Made by a program: the position numbers and the translations under genes. Of a DNA stretch of 7,472 nucleotides, positions 1 through 6,474 are shown in pieces (within the stretch, counting starts at the first letter, position 1; each line of letters opens with the position of its first letter). The DNA is from Caldilineaceae bacterium. Lineage in GTDB: Bacteria > Chloroflexota > Anaerolineae > Caldilineales > Caldilineaceae. The notes under the pieces were generated by a model. That model made no database searches and was not told the DNA's origin. It saw only the letters and a program-made list of their open reading frames with translations. Location: positions 1 to 7,472 of the forward strand of contig JAAUPU010000126.1 of assembly GCA_012032975.1 (NCBI GenBank), in the 5' to 3' direction.

Positions 1-71
1 TCAGCCGTGAACTGCTTGAGCGCGGCGGCAAAGCGCCGCATCTCTTCGGGATTGCCGTGGACTTGGGCCAT
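1..71 (-). CDS. N-terminus of a WXG100-like small protein (partial, runs off left edge)
   Basis: Reading leftward from an ATG at 71, 23 codons are visible before the window ends; the peptide begins MAQVHGNPEEMRRFAAALKQ. A strong ribosome binding site AAGGAG lies ten bases upstream of the ATG on the minus strand, which supports this start. The pattern of a short beta-like start, a Pro-Glu-Glu-Met helix cap and then an amphipathic helix with Arg-Arg-Phe and Ala-Leu-Lys resembles the opening of WXG100-type or ESAT-6-like helical proteins found outside classical type VII loci. The WXG turn itself would lie outside the window, so the family call is inference. No partner gene is visible. It points away from the DUF3604 gene but is on the same strand, about 300 bp further downstream. 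Confidence 0.55.
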   Translation of the reverse strand, partial: MAQVHGNPEEMRRFAAALKQFTA

Positions 72-367
72 AGGGCTGATGCTCCTTGATTCGCGGGATT
101 GAGAATATTCGACAGGGCATGGGGCATGCCAACGGAACACGCTAAGGCGTCTGTTGGCTTCGAGATGGTGCGTGGTGCGTATCACGTCTGCACATGCAAA
201 TTGAACGAACTGTCGTTGCGGAGGTCGGCAACGTGGGAATTTGGGCCATTTTAACATTGCGGCTATGTGGAGGCAAGACGAATTTGCTACCGCCAACAGG
301 TCGAGATGGGCGAGGTTCGTGATTCCAGAAATCCTGCACCCCAAGTACACGTGAAGTGGCGTAGGGA
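72..367. other. Gene-free stretch between the left-edge gene and DUF3604 gene
   Basis: I find no convincing gene in these roughly 300 bases. The 88-codon minus-strand reading frame over 142-408 lacks a ribosome binding site, overlaps the 3' end of the DUF3604 gene and has no family resemblance. The stretch contains the candidate promoter at 104-132 and a minor direct repeat (TGGTGCG twice near 166-180). No clear terminator hairpin follows the DUF3604 stop codon. Confidence 0.5.
104..132 (-). promoter_or_regulatory. Candidate sigma-70 promoter for the left-edge gene
   Basis: On the minus strand a -35-like TTGGCA (127-132) is separated by 17 bases from AATATT (104-109). This sits about 30 bp upstream of the ATG at 71. 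The -35 matches consensus at five of six positions and the -10 at four of six. Spacing is ideal but the -10 is weak, so this is a candidate only. Confidence 0.3.
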
Positions 368-2522
368 CTACCCAACATAGATCGGACTGGACCAGGCCAT
401 GTGGCCATCCTCCTGGACGGCCTTGACGAAGTAGGGCGTCGTCTCCCCTTTGGCTGGCGAGACCATTGTAGAGAGCGCGGCGTCCACCGCGGTCAATACT
501 TCTGGATAGCGTTCGACGCAGAGCCGGATGCCCAGGCCGCCGAAGTCGAAACAGAGTGGCTCGGTGGTCAGTTGCGCCAGATCCAGCGAGCAAGACCCGG
601 CTTTGGAGTCGAACTCAAGCGTGCCACTGCTGGCCTGGTCCAGCCAGAGGTCGATGCCATCCACATCGCCGGTGGTGCCGCTGGTGAAGGCAACTTCGCT
701 GGCGGTTTGGGAGACGATCCCATCGGCCGGCGAGTCGAAGGAGTGGGGCATGGCCAATTCGATGGTCGCGCCTGTGACGTGGATCGCACCGTCCCATGTG
801 ACCCGGCGCCCGCGCCCGCGGATGCGGCTGCCCTGCCAACGGACGCGGATGCGTCTTGACGCTGCCGACGTCGCAAAAGCAGCCGGTCTGAAGCTCTCGA
901 TGACCTCCTTGCCGCGGTAGAGCGCCAGCGACTCGATGGGCGCCGTGCCGGCGACAGACGCTTCGACCCGCATTTCCCTCTTCCATTCGAGCAGCGAACC
1001 CATGGCATGGCCCTCGATCTCAAAGGCCAGGTCGATGCGCGGCCCGGTGGTGCCATAGCAACGCCGGCTCTTGAGCGCGGCAAAGATCGACGCCCGGCTC
1101 AGCGACTCGGCCAGCACGCAGGTCAGCCCGCTGTTGATGCCAAACTCGCCCGCACCCCGGTCCTTCCGCACCAGGCCGCCCCTTGTGGCCATCGCTGTTG
1201 CACATCACGCCGACGATGTAGCCCATGTCGAAGGCATCCCAGAGCAGCCACTCGAAGACACCCCAGCAGGAGACGATCTCGACCAGCGGCCCCAGTTCCT
1301 GGTCGAAATAGCGGCGGATGTCGGCGTAGCGCCCGCCCACGTGGGAACCCATCAGCACCTTCTCCAGCGGCACATGCTGGCGCAGCCGCGCAAAGAGCAC
1401 ATCGGCGGGATGGGCCGGGGTGAGCGCATCTTCCGGCGTCTCCGGAATCTGCCAATGTTTGGAGCGCAGGATGGGCAGCCCCTCCTCCAGATAGAAGACG
1501 TTGCGGTCGCCGCCGGCCGGCGTGTTGGCCGACCATTCGTAGCCGGGAAAGACCACGAAGTCGCCATCGGCGTGGAATGCCTGCACCGTTTCGTTGAGCC
1601 GCGCCCAATCTTCGTCGGTCATCTGAAAGTCGTTGCCTTGATGGCTGGCAAAGTCCAGGCGCGCCACATCGCGGCCAAACGCGAAATACTCCTCCTCTGT
1701 GCCCGTGCCGACAGTGGCCGCGGTCTGCGCGTGCAGATCGCCCCAATAGCGCTTCAGCGCGGGTTCATGCGCATGGACCGACAGCGGATTGCTGCGACAC
1801 GCAAGCTCTTCACCCTTGTGGATCGCGCGGGCGATGACATATCCCTGGTCCGGCTGTGCGAGGGTCATCCGGTCGCCGGCAAACGTCGCCGCGGTCTCGC
1901 CGTGCCACTCTAGCGACAGTCCACCGGGCGCGGCAGTAGGATTGCCCCAGCGGTCCTCGCCTTTGACAAAAACGGTCACCGCTTGACCTGTCACAGCCTG
2001 GGTGGGGACGATACAGACCAGCCGCACCGGTTCGCCCGAGACGATGGGAAAGATCGGCGAGCTGGGCGCCCGTTGCACGACGTGGGCGTTGGTGGCATCG
2101 ACCAGCAGACGGAATTCGTGGGCACTCTCGCGGAAGGTCTGGGCGCGGATGCCGGGCGAACCCTGGCTGCGGTCGCCCAGCACGATGGTCACGGTGTCGC
2201 CGGGCGACAGATAGCCGTCGTAGACATCGATGACCAGACCGGCCGTCCACGGGCGGCTGTAGGCCTTGCGCTGGTAAGAAAGGCCGAGCCTGGCATCGCC
2301 TGTTGTGGTCACGGTGGTGAAGCCCGACTGGTCCGGGCGGTCGAACTGGCAGACCTCCCAGTCGCTGACCAGCCGTTGCACCAGCTTGATCGTGCCATGC
2401 TCGTCGATGCCGTAGCTGCCGACGGTGTAGACCAGCGTCCACTGACCCATGCTGCCGGCCACGACCGGGCCGTCCGGGGTGCAGGTGATCGTTCCTAACC
2501 GATGGGATAAAAGATCGTTCAT
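368..2522 (-). CDS. DUF3604 family protein (PHP-like metal-dependent fold), one frameshift
   Basis: This is a large, probably cytoplasmic protein of the DUF3604 family, about 717 residues once a single frameshift is corrected. No signal peptide is seen at the chosen start. Residues 1-250 form a beta-rich N-terminal region. The core starts at YWGDLHAQ (259-266) and carries PGYEW (326-330), SHVGG (393-397) and SDGH (443-446); these Asp, His and Glu residues are the likely metal ligands of a PHP-like barrel. The family's reaction and substrate are not established. The ATG at 2522 is preferred over the open frame reaching 2699, because GAGGA lies just upstream and the extra N-terminal residues cover the divergent promoter region. 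The first frame runs from 2522 to about 1155 (it stays open, out of homology, to 1020). The rest, ending in the AWSSPIYVG tail, is read in another frame and stops with TAG at 368-370. Removing one base of the CCCC run at 1155-1158 restores PGA-EGPGAGEFG. Family call is firm; function is not. Confidence 0.88.
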
Positions 2523-2583
2523 GAGTTCCTCGCGCTTGCTATTGTCTGATTTTCGTGAGATCGTCATTGCTCGCAACGTCACC

Positions 2584-2612
2584 ATTCTAGCTGCCAACGG
2601 CGGATGCAGCAA
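2584..2612 (-). promoter_or_regulatory. Candidate promoter for the DUF3604 gene
   Basis: On the minus strand TTGCTG (2607-2612) and TAGAAT (2584-2589) are separated by 17 bases, in the 164-bp divergent region between the DUF3604 and aldo/keto reductase genes. The -10 matches consensus at five of six positions; the -35 has only the TTG. It would give a leader of about 50 bases. I found no equally good pair facing the reductase. Confidence 0.35.
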
Positions 2613-2686
2613 CGCCGATTTGGAGATTCGCGCCAATGCAACAATCATAGAGTCCCACATGATCCACGACAAGCAAAGGAGCCAAT

Positions 2687-3663
2687 ATGCAAACTGCAAG
2701 ACTCGGCAAGAGTGGCCTGAAGGTCTCGCGCATCTGCCTGGGGATGATGTCCTATGGCGACCGCGCCTGGCGCGACTGGGTGATGCCGTTGGACGAGGCG
2801 CGGCCTTTCGTCAAACGGGCGCTGGAGTTGGGCATCAACTTTTTCGACACCGCGGATGTCTATTCACTGGGCGTCAGCGAGGAGATCACCGGCCAATTGC
2901 TCAAGGAATTCGCCCGCCGCGAGGAGGTGGTGATCGCGACAAAGGTCTTCAACCGCATGGGCGATGGACCCAATGACCGCGGCCTCTCGCGCAAACACAT
3001 CATGGATTCCATCGATGCGTCGCTGCGCAGGCTGGGCGTCGACTACGTAGACCTCTATCAGATCCACCGTTGGGACAAGGAGACGCCCATCGAAGAGACG
3101 ATGGAGGCGCTGCACGATGTGGTCAAGGCGGGCAAGGCGCGCTACATCGGCGCGTCGAGCATGTTCGCCTGGCAGTTCGCCAAGAGTCTACACGTGGCCG
3201 ACCAGCATGGCTGGAGCCGCTTTGTCTCCATGCAAAATCACTACAACCTGGTCTACCGCGAGGAAGAGCGCGAGATGATCCCGCTCTGCAGGGCCGAGGG
3301 CATTGGCCTCATCCCCTGGAGTCCGTTGGCGCGCGGCTTTCTCATCGGCAACCGACGGCAGGCAGGCGAGGGTCCGACGTCCCGTGCAAAGAGCGACGAG
3401 TCGGCCCATCGTATGTACTACAAAGAGACCGACTTTGAGATCGTCGATCGGGTTGCCGCGCTGGCCGAGCGCAAAGGGGTCAGCAATCCCCAGATCGCGC
3501 TGGCCTGGCTGTTGCACCGCGGGGTCACGGCGCCGATCATCGGTGCGACGAAGATGTTTCATCTGGAGGAAGCGCCGCGGCCGTGGAGGTCGTGCTGACT
3601 GCCGATGATATGGCCTATTTGGAGGAGACGTACGAGCCACATGGAGTGCTTGGGCATTCGTAG
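2687..3663 (+). CDS. Aldo/keto reductase, frameshifted near the C-terminus
   Basis: This is an NADPH-dependent aldo/keto reductase with the single TIM-barrel fold, expected in the cytoplasm. The catalytic tetrad is visible: Asp54 and Tyr59 (FFDTADVY), Lys86 (ATK) and His127 (QIH). Further family marks are GKSGLKVSRICLG at the N-terminus, SMQNHYNL, IPWSPLARG and the late IIGATK cofactor segment. Similarity is closest to the YajO/YhdN-like group; the physiological substrate cannot be read from sequence. The ATG at 2687 has AAAGGAG at 2675-2681, five bases upstream. After HLEEA the original frame hits a stop at 3598. Losing one base near 3572-3574 is the simplest explanation, because the next frame continues as AAVEVVLTADDMAYLEETY and ends ...VLGHS with TAG at 3661-3663, a typical family C-terminus, giving about 325 residues. 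It diverges from DUF3604 and converges on the ADP-ribosylglycohydrolase. Confidence 0.92.
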
Positions 3664-3673
3664 GGTGGCTGCG

Positions 3674-3710
3674 TGGAACATGATGTAACAGGTTCACGCA
3701 TCATGTTCTA
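3674..3710. terminator. Hairpin between convergent genes (possible bidirectional terminator)
   Basis: GAACATGATG (3676-3685) and CATCATGTTC (3699-3708) form a perfect ten-base-pair stem with a 13-base loop. A G-T wobble and one T-A pair can extend the stem outward. It lies between the stop of the aldo/keto reductase and the stop of the ADP-ribosylglycohydrolase, and overlaps the latter's TAG. No T-run follows on either strand, so a classical intrinsic terminator is uncertain; an mRNA-stabilising or termination role is inferred from its position. Confidence 0.5.
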
Positions 3711-4637
3711 CGCCTGGATTTCTACCCCCTGTCGCCCAGCCAACTGGTCTGCGAGCTGCCTGATTTCGACGCGCATGGCCAGGCGTTCCAGCCAGCCTTG
3801 CGGGATAGCGGCGACGCCATAATGTGCGCCAGCCAGCTGCCCACAGATCGCGGCGGTGGTGTCGGCGTCATCGCCCAGGTTGGCTGCCAACAATACCGCG
3901 TCCCGATAAGATTCAGTGCGCAGAAAGCACCACAGCGCTGCTTCCAGACTCTCCACGACATAGCCGCTGCCGCGGATCTCCGTCGCTGCCTTCTTTCGGT
4001 AGTCGCCCCTGGCAATCGCCACAATCTTGGGCGCACCGGAAAACGTCTCACAGTCTCCAAACAGAAGCTCATCTTTGGAGTCTCCTGCCAAGCCGCGATA
4101 GATCATACGCGCCATCAGGCGGCAGGCATCCAGACATTCTGGCGCGGCGTGGGTGGTCCTCGAGCTTTGGGCCGCGTAGCGCTCGGTGGCGTCTACATCT
4201 GGAAAGTAGAAGAGCGGAATCGGCGCCAACCGCATGATGCTGCCATTGCCGGCAGTTCGGGGATCAACAGAACCGGCGAAGGCATCTCCGCTCTGCTTGA
4301 AACGAATCAGCGCCGACGCAACCGTGTTGCCGATGTCAAAACAACTTCCGGTGCTGCTCAGATAGCCGTGGTCGGCCCAGCGCACGTATCGCTCCATCTG
4401 GTCCTGGGCATCGAACCCACTCCGTTCGACCAGGCTGGTGGCCAGACAGAGCCCCATTGACGTATCGTCGGTCCACTGACCGGGCTGGAGACCAAATGGA
4501 CCGCCGCCCACCATGTCGGTCAATGGCTCAAAGGTTCCCCGCGGGCTGAACTCGACCGACGTGCCAACAGCATCGCCGACGGCCAAACCGAGCAAACAGC
4601 CGCGAGACCTATCGCGATGGTCGATATGATGTTTCAT
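3708..4637 (-). CDS. ADP-ribosylglycohydrolase family protein (DraG/ARH-like)
   Basis: This is a 309-residue, frame-intact member of the ADP-ribosylglycohydrolase (DraG/ARH) family. These all-helical enzymes remove ADP-ribose from proteins or other acceptors using two Mg ions. Visible marks are GCLLGLAVGDAVGTSVEF (13-30), the metal-binding TDDTS (56-60), FDIGNT (100-105), GNGSIMR (130-136) and NLGDDADTT (253-261), whose aspartates complete the metal site. All expected acidic residues are present, so it should be active. Length is normal for the family. The ATG at 4637 is preferred to the GTG at 4664, because AGGAA sits nine bases upstream of the ATG and the GTG has no good ribosome binding site. 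No ADP-ribosyltransferase or nitrogenase gene lies nearby, so its target is unknown. It converges with the reductase and diverges from the broken locus at 4759. Confidence 0.93.
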   Translation of the reverse strand: MKHHIDHRDRSRGCLLGLAVGDAVGTSVEFSPRGTFEPLTDMVGGGPFGLQPGQWTDDTSMGLCLATSLVERSGFDAQDQMERYVRWADHGYLSSTGSCFDIGNTVASALIRFKQSGDAFAGSVDPRTAGNGSIMRLAPIPLFYFPDVDATERYAAQSSRTTHAAPECLDACRLMARMIYRGLAGDSKDELLFGDCETFSGAPKIVAIARGDYRKKAATEIRGSGYVVESLEAALWCFLRTESYRDAVLLAANLGDDADTTAAICGQLAGAHYGVAAIPQGWLERLAMRVEIRQLADQLAGRQGVEIQA

Positions 4638-4758
4638 AGGATCAGGTTCCTGAAATTTTGCCACGACACGCCATTGAATTTAGACTGATTGAAGCGTATT
4701 TGTGTACGCGATTGTCGCCTGGCATTGCGTGTCTGTACGAAGTCGACAGGAGCCTTAC

Positions 4759-5089
4759 ATGAAGAGACATCATTGGCGTCTTCGTGTCCAGCGAATTAGG
4801 CGACGCGCGGGTGGCGAGGCCGCGATCTTCGTCGAGTACGCCGCGGCCTTCGCCATGCGTTGCACAGAGGTCAGTGGCCCATTTTTTGACCTGGCTGTAT
4901 TTGTCCATCACCGAACCGGTGACCGACGAACACCGCGCCCGGCGCACCGAGTTCTGGAATTCTCTGCAAGAACTGGCCAACCGTCGTGTGCAGAATCGGC
5001 TACCTCCACCACCACGGAACGACCGACGACCCCGAGATCGTTGAAGGCAGGGAGCGGACGCCGCGCTACCCGCCGGCAGCACTGGTTAG
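4759..5089 (+). pseudogene. Unidentified protein-coding locus broken by several frame changes
   Basis: I do not recognise this gene. A good start exists: ATG at 4759 with AGGAG at 4748-4752, six bases upstream. No single frame then looks like a protein throughout. Stretches with codon-like, high-GC third positions hop between frames: RDIIGVFVSSELGDARV (frame of 4760), then EAAIFVEYAAAFAMR (frame of 4759), then LYLSITEPVTDEHRARRTEF and following residues (frame of 4760, stop at 5042-5044), then IGYLHHHGTTDDPEIVEG (third frame, about 5000-5055). A strong hairpin terminator closes the locus at 5097-5131. The end is uncertain: depending on the frame the stop could be 5087-5089 or within the terminator. 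This looks like a gene of about 110 residues hit by two to four single-base indels, either as decay or as sequence error. It is divergent from the ADP-ribosylglycohydrolase, with 121 bp between the starts. Confidence 0.4.
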
Positions 5090-5096
5090 CTTCGGA

Positions 5097-5131
5097 CAAA
5101 GAGCAGGTTTCGCCAAGAAACCTGCTCTTTG
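5097..5131 (+). terminator. Strong hairpin terminator
   Basis: A perfect inverted repeat of 15 base pairs, CAAAGAGCAGGTTTC (5097-5111) and GAAACCTGCTCTTTG (5117-5131), encloses the five-base loop GCCAA. The arms carry A-rich and T-rich ends (AAAG and CTTT), so the transcript can form a stable stem ending in several U residues in either direction. It follows the unidentified locus starting at 4759 and most likely terminates that transcript. Confidence 0.75.
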
Positions 5132-5365
5132 ATTGTCACAGGTCAGCCCGGTCGATCGCTCCCCGTTCTGTCCCCTCATCCCCTCATCCCATCTCCTGTG
5201 CGCTGTGTCCGGCAGCGTATCGACCCTTCAACTGCTGGTATCGTGCAAGCGCAGAGCGTGGACGCCCAGTCCCCATCCTGTGCCAAACTGACACGCTGCG
5301 TCGAACCCCGATCATTCCATTCATGCATGGGAACCCTGTCCGATCCCTGACCGATTTTCCCTCGG
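5132..5365. other. Non-coding stretch with a short tandem repeat
   Basis: No gene is supported here. Open frames through this stretch have no ribosome binding site, no family resemblance and poor third-position GC. It contains a small tandem repeat, two full copies and a partial copy of CCCCTCAT at 5172-5190. It ends at the promoter at 5366. Confidence 0.5.
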
Positions 5366-5394
5366 TTGACACAACACCGCGCAGCCGCTACAAT
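5366..5394 (+). promoter_or_regulatory. Near-consensus sigma-70 promoter
   Basis: TTGACA (5366-5371) matches the -35 consensus exactly. After exactly 17 bases comes TACAAT (5389-5394), which matches the -10 at five of six positions. Transcription should start near 5401. The first gene with a good ribosome binding site downstream is the ABM-like gene at 5651, so the leader would be about 250 bases. This promoter probably drives the plus-strand run that continues towards 7472. Confidence 0.72.
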
Positions 5395-5638
5395 GCGGTC
5401 GCATTCCACACAGAGCAAGCACATCGCCCGTAGATCGAGCCTTCCCCGAGGCGCTCATGTCGTCAGTTCCGTCTCTTTCTCGCATAGTTGGCCCATACCG
5501 GCAATCTGGTTCTCGTTCTCGCCAAGAAGGGAGGATGCCAAGAGAGCACGCCTTGCCGCGCATGGCGTCGCTTCTTATGTCAAAACCCAACACGGACAAC
5601 CCAAGCTGCACCTAATTTCTGTTCCATTTTCCATTCAG
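5395..5638 (+). other. Long 5' leader without a supported gene
   Basis: This stretch lies between the promoter and the ribosome binding site of the ABM-like gene. The only small frame with any initiation signal is 5457-5615 (52 codons, GAGG five bases upstream), but its codon use is unlike the neighbours and it is Ser/Arg rich without a recognisable fold. I recognise no riboswitch. It may be an untranslated leader or carry an unrecognised regulatory structure. Confidence 0.35.
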
Positions 5639-5645
5639 AAGGAGG
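5639..5645 (+). promoter_or_regulatory. Ribosome binding site fixing the start of the ABM-like gene
   Basis: AAGGAGG, a full match to the anti-Shine-Dalgarno complement, sits five bases before the ATG at 5651. It is the strongest ribosome binding site in the window, and it fixes the start of a gene whose frame is broken soon afterwards. Confidence 0.85.
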
Positions 5646-5650
5646 AGATC

Positions 5651-5936
5651 ATGACCATCGTCAACCGTCGAACGTTCATCGCCAGACAAGGACATCTCGA
5701 AGATGCAGTGGAACTGCTGAAGGTGGCGCCGACCACGCCGAGGAGCAGCCCGTTGCCCGCATCTACACGTCGAGCATTGGACCGGGAAACCGCGTCGTCC
5801 TGGAAGTGGACTTCTGGCCCACTACGAACGCTGGTGGAACGCGTGGGGCGAGCACCCGGACAGCGCAGCAGTCCTGGAGCGCTGGCGTACGCTGGTAGAG
5901 GCGGACTGGACTAACGAGATCTGGGAGTTGCGTTAG
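5651..5936 (+). CDS. Small ABM/NIPSNAP-like dimeric alpha-beta barrel protein, two frameshifts
   Basis: Rebuilt across two single-base losses, this is a protein of about 95 residues resembling the antibiotic-biosynthesis-monooxygenase / NIPSNAP-type dimeric alpha-beta barrel group. Members of the fold act as small monooxygenases, isomerases or ligand binders. Segment one (frame of 5651) reads MTIVNRRTFIARQGHLEDAV and continues to LLKV. Segment two, after a missing base near 5726-5728, reads ADHAEEQPVARIYTSSIGPG and then VVLEVDF. Segment three, after a missing G near 5815-5817, reads AHYERWWNAWGEHPD, later VLERWRTLVEADWTNEIWEL, with TAG at 5934-5936. The order beta strand, long helix, hairpin strands, aromatic helix and final strand fits the fold, as does the length. 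A perfect ribosome binding site precedes it. The well-kept protein on both sides of each break suggests sequence error or very recent loss. It is followed at once by a large palindrome and then the GYD gene. Confidence 0.7.
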
Positions 5937-5940
5937 CAAA

Positions 5941-5977
5941 CCAGAATTCGGACTTCTGCCAGAAGTCCGAATTCTGG
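5941..5977. repeat. Perfect 17-bp palindromic hairpin (REP-like or terminator)
   Basis: CCAGAATTCGGACTTCT (5941-5957) and its exact complement AGAAGTCCGAATTCTGG (5961-5977) flank the three-base loop GCC. It begins four bases after the stop of the ABM-like gene and lies 48 bases before the GYD gene. No T-run follows, so a dispersed repetitive palindrome or an mRNA-processing or partial-termination hairpin is as likely as an intrinsic terminator. The stem is symmetric and would fold on either strand. Confidence 0.75.
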
Positions 5978-6024
5978 GTGGATCCACGTGCATATCAACT
6001 CAATCACAGAAAGGGAGAATCAAA

Positions 6025-6345
6025 ATGGCGAAGTATCTGATTCGAGGTTCATACGCTCCCAGTGGCGTCCGGGCGCTGATCAACGACGGCGGTTCACGGC
6101 GGCGAGAAGTGGTCGAGCAGGCGGTGCGCTCTCTTGGCGGTTCGCTGGAGGCCTTCTACTTTGCCTTTGGCGAACACGACCTCTACATCATCGTCGATCT
6201 GCCGGACCACAAGGCGGCCATCGCCGCGTCGCTGGTGACCAACGCCAGCGGCACAGTCGGTTCCAGCACCTCCGTCCTACTGTTGCCAGAAGAAGTAGAC
6301 GTGGCCGCGGCAATTGCCGTCGACTATGTCCCTCCTGGCTCGTGA
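6025..6345 (+). CDS. GYD domain-containing protein
   Basis: This is an intact 106-residue protein of the GYD family (Pfam GYD), small single-domain cytoplasmic proteins with a ferredoxin-like alpha-beta fold and no established reaction. The family pattern is clear: MAKYLIRGSYAPSGVRALI at the N-terminus, GGSRRREVVEQAVRSLGG (22-39), AFYFAFGEHDLYIIVDLPD (43-61) and a helix ending in TNASG. The motif that names the family appears here as Gly49-Glu-His-Asp52, a variant in which His replaces the usual aromatic residue. The start at 6025 has AGGGAG at 6012-6017, seven bases upstream. It lies downstream of the ABM-like gene, across the 17-bp palindrome, and 129 bp before the cupin gene, all on the same strand, which suggests joint expression. 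Confidence 0.9.
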   Translation: MAKYLIRGSYAPSGVRALINDGGSRRREVVEQAVRSLGGSLEAFYFAFGEHDLYIIVDLPDHKAAIAASLVTNASGTVGSSTSVLLLPEEVDVAAAIAVDYVPPGS

Positions 6346-6474
6346 CGGCGCTGCGCGGCACGCGAGTCGGACTGGAGCAGGCCGCCACGAGACTTGCTCC
6401 CAGCGCATAGGTCAGAGAAGTGAAGCGATGAGCGCTCCTTGACCGCGATGAGCAACGAAAGACAAGGGAAGCCA

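Noticed and set aside
142..408. 88-codon minus-strand frame downstream of the DUF3604 gene
   Set aside because: No ribosome binding site, no family resemblance, low-quality composition, and it overlaps the true C-terminal end of the DUF3604 gene.
401..1423. Long plus-strand frames across the DUF3604 gene
   Set aside because: They are antisense shadows of a GC-rich gene; the minus-strand protein has clear family motifs and the plus-strand translations do not.
2523..2699. N-terminal extension of the DUF3604 frame with a hydrophobic start
   Set aside because: It looks superficially like a membrane anchor, but it overlaps the reductase start and promoter region, and a good ribosome binding site marks the internal ATG at 2522.
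4638..4664. GTG start adding nine residues to the ADP-ribosylglycohydrolase
   Set aside because: No useful ribosome binding site precedes the GTG, whereas the ATG at 4637 has AGGAA at good distance and family similarity begins shortly after it.
4690..4705. Short inverted repeat GCGTA-N6-TACGC in the divergent region between 4637 and 4759
   Set aside because: Five-base arms are common by chance and no convincing promoter overlaps it, so an operator call is not justified.
4642..5082. 146-codon minus-strand frame opposite the unidentified locus
   Set aside because: No initiation signal or recognisable fold; third-position GC and the terminator orientation favour the plus strand.
5321..5611. 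96-codon minus-strand frame over the promoter and leader
   Set aside because: No ribosome binding site or similarity; it covers a near-consensus promoter facing the other way.
5457..5615. 52-codon plus-strand frame in the leader after the strong promoter
   Set aside because: A weak GAGG precedes it, but codon use is unlike the neighbours, composition is Ser/Arg rich and no family is recognisable.
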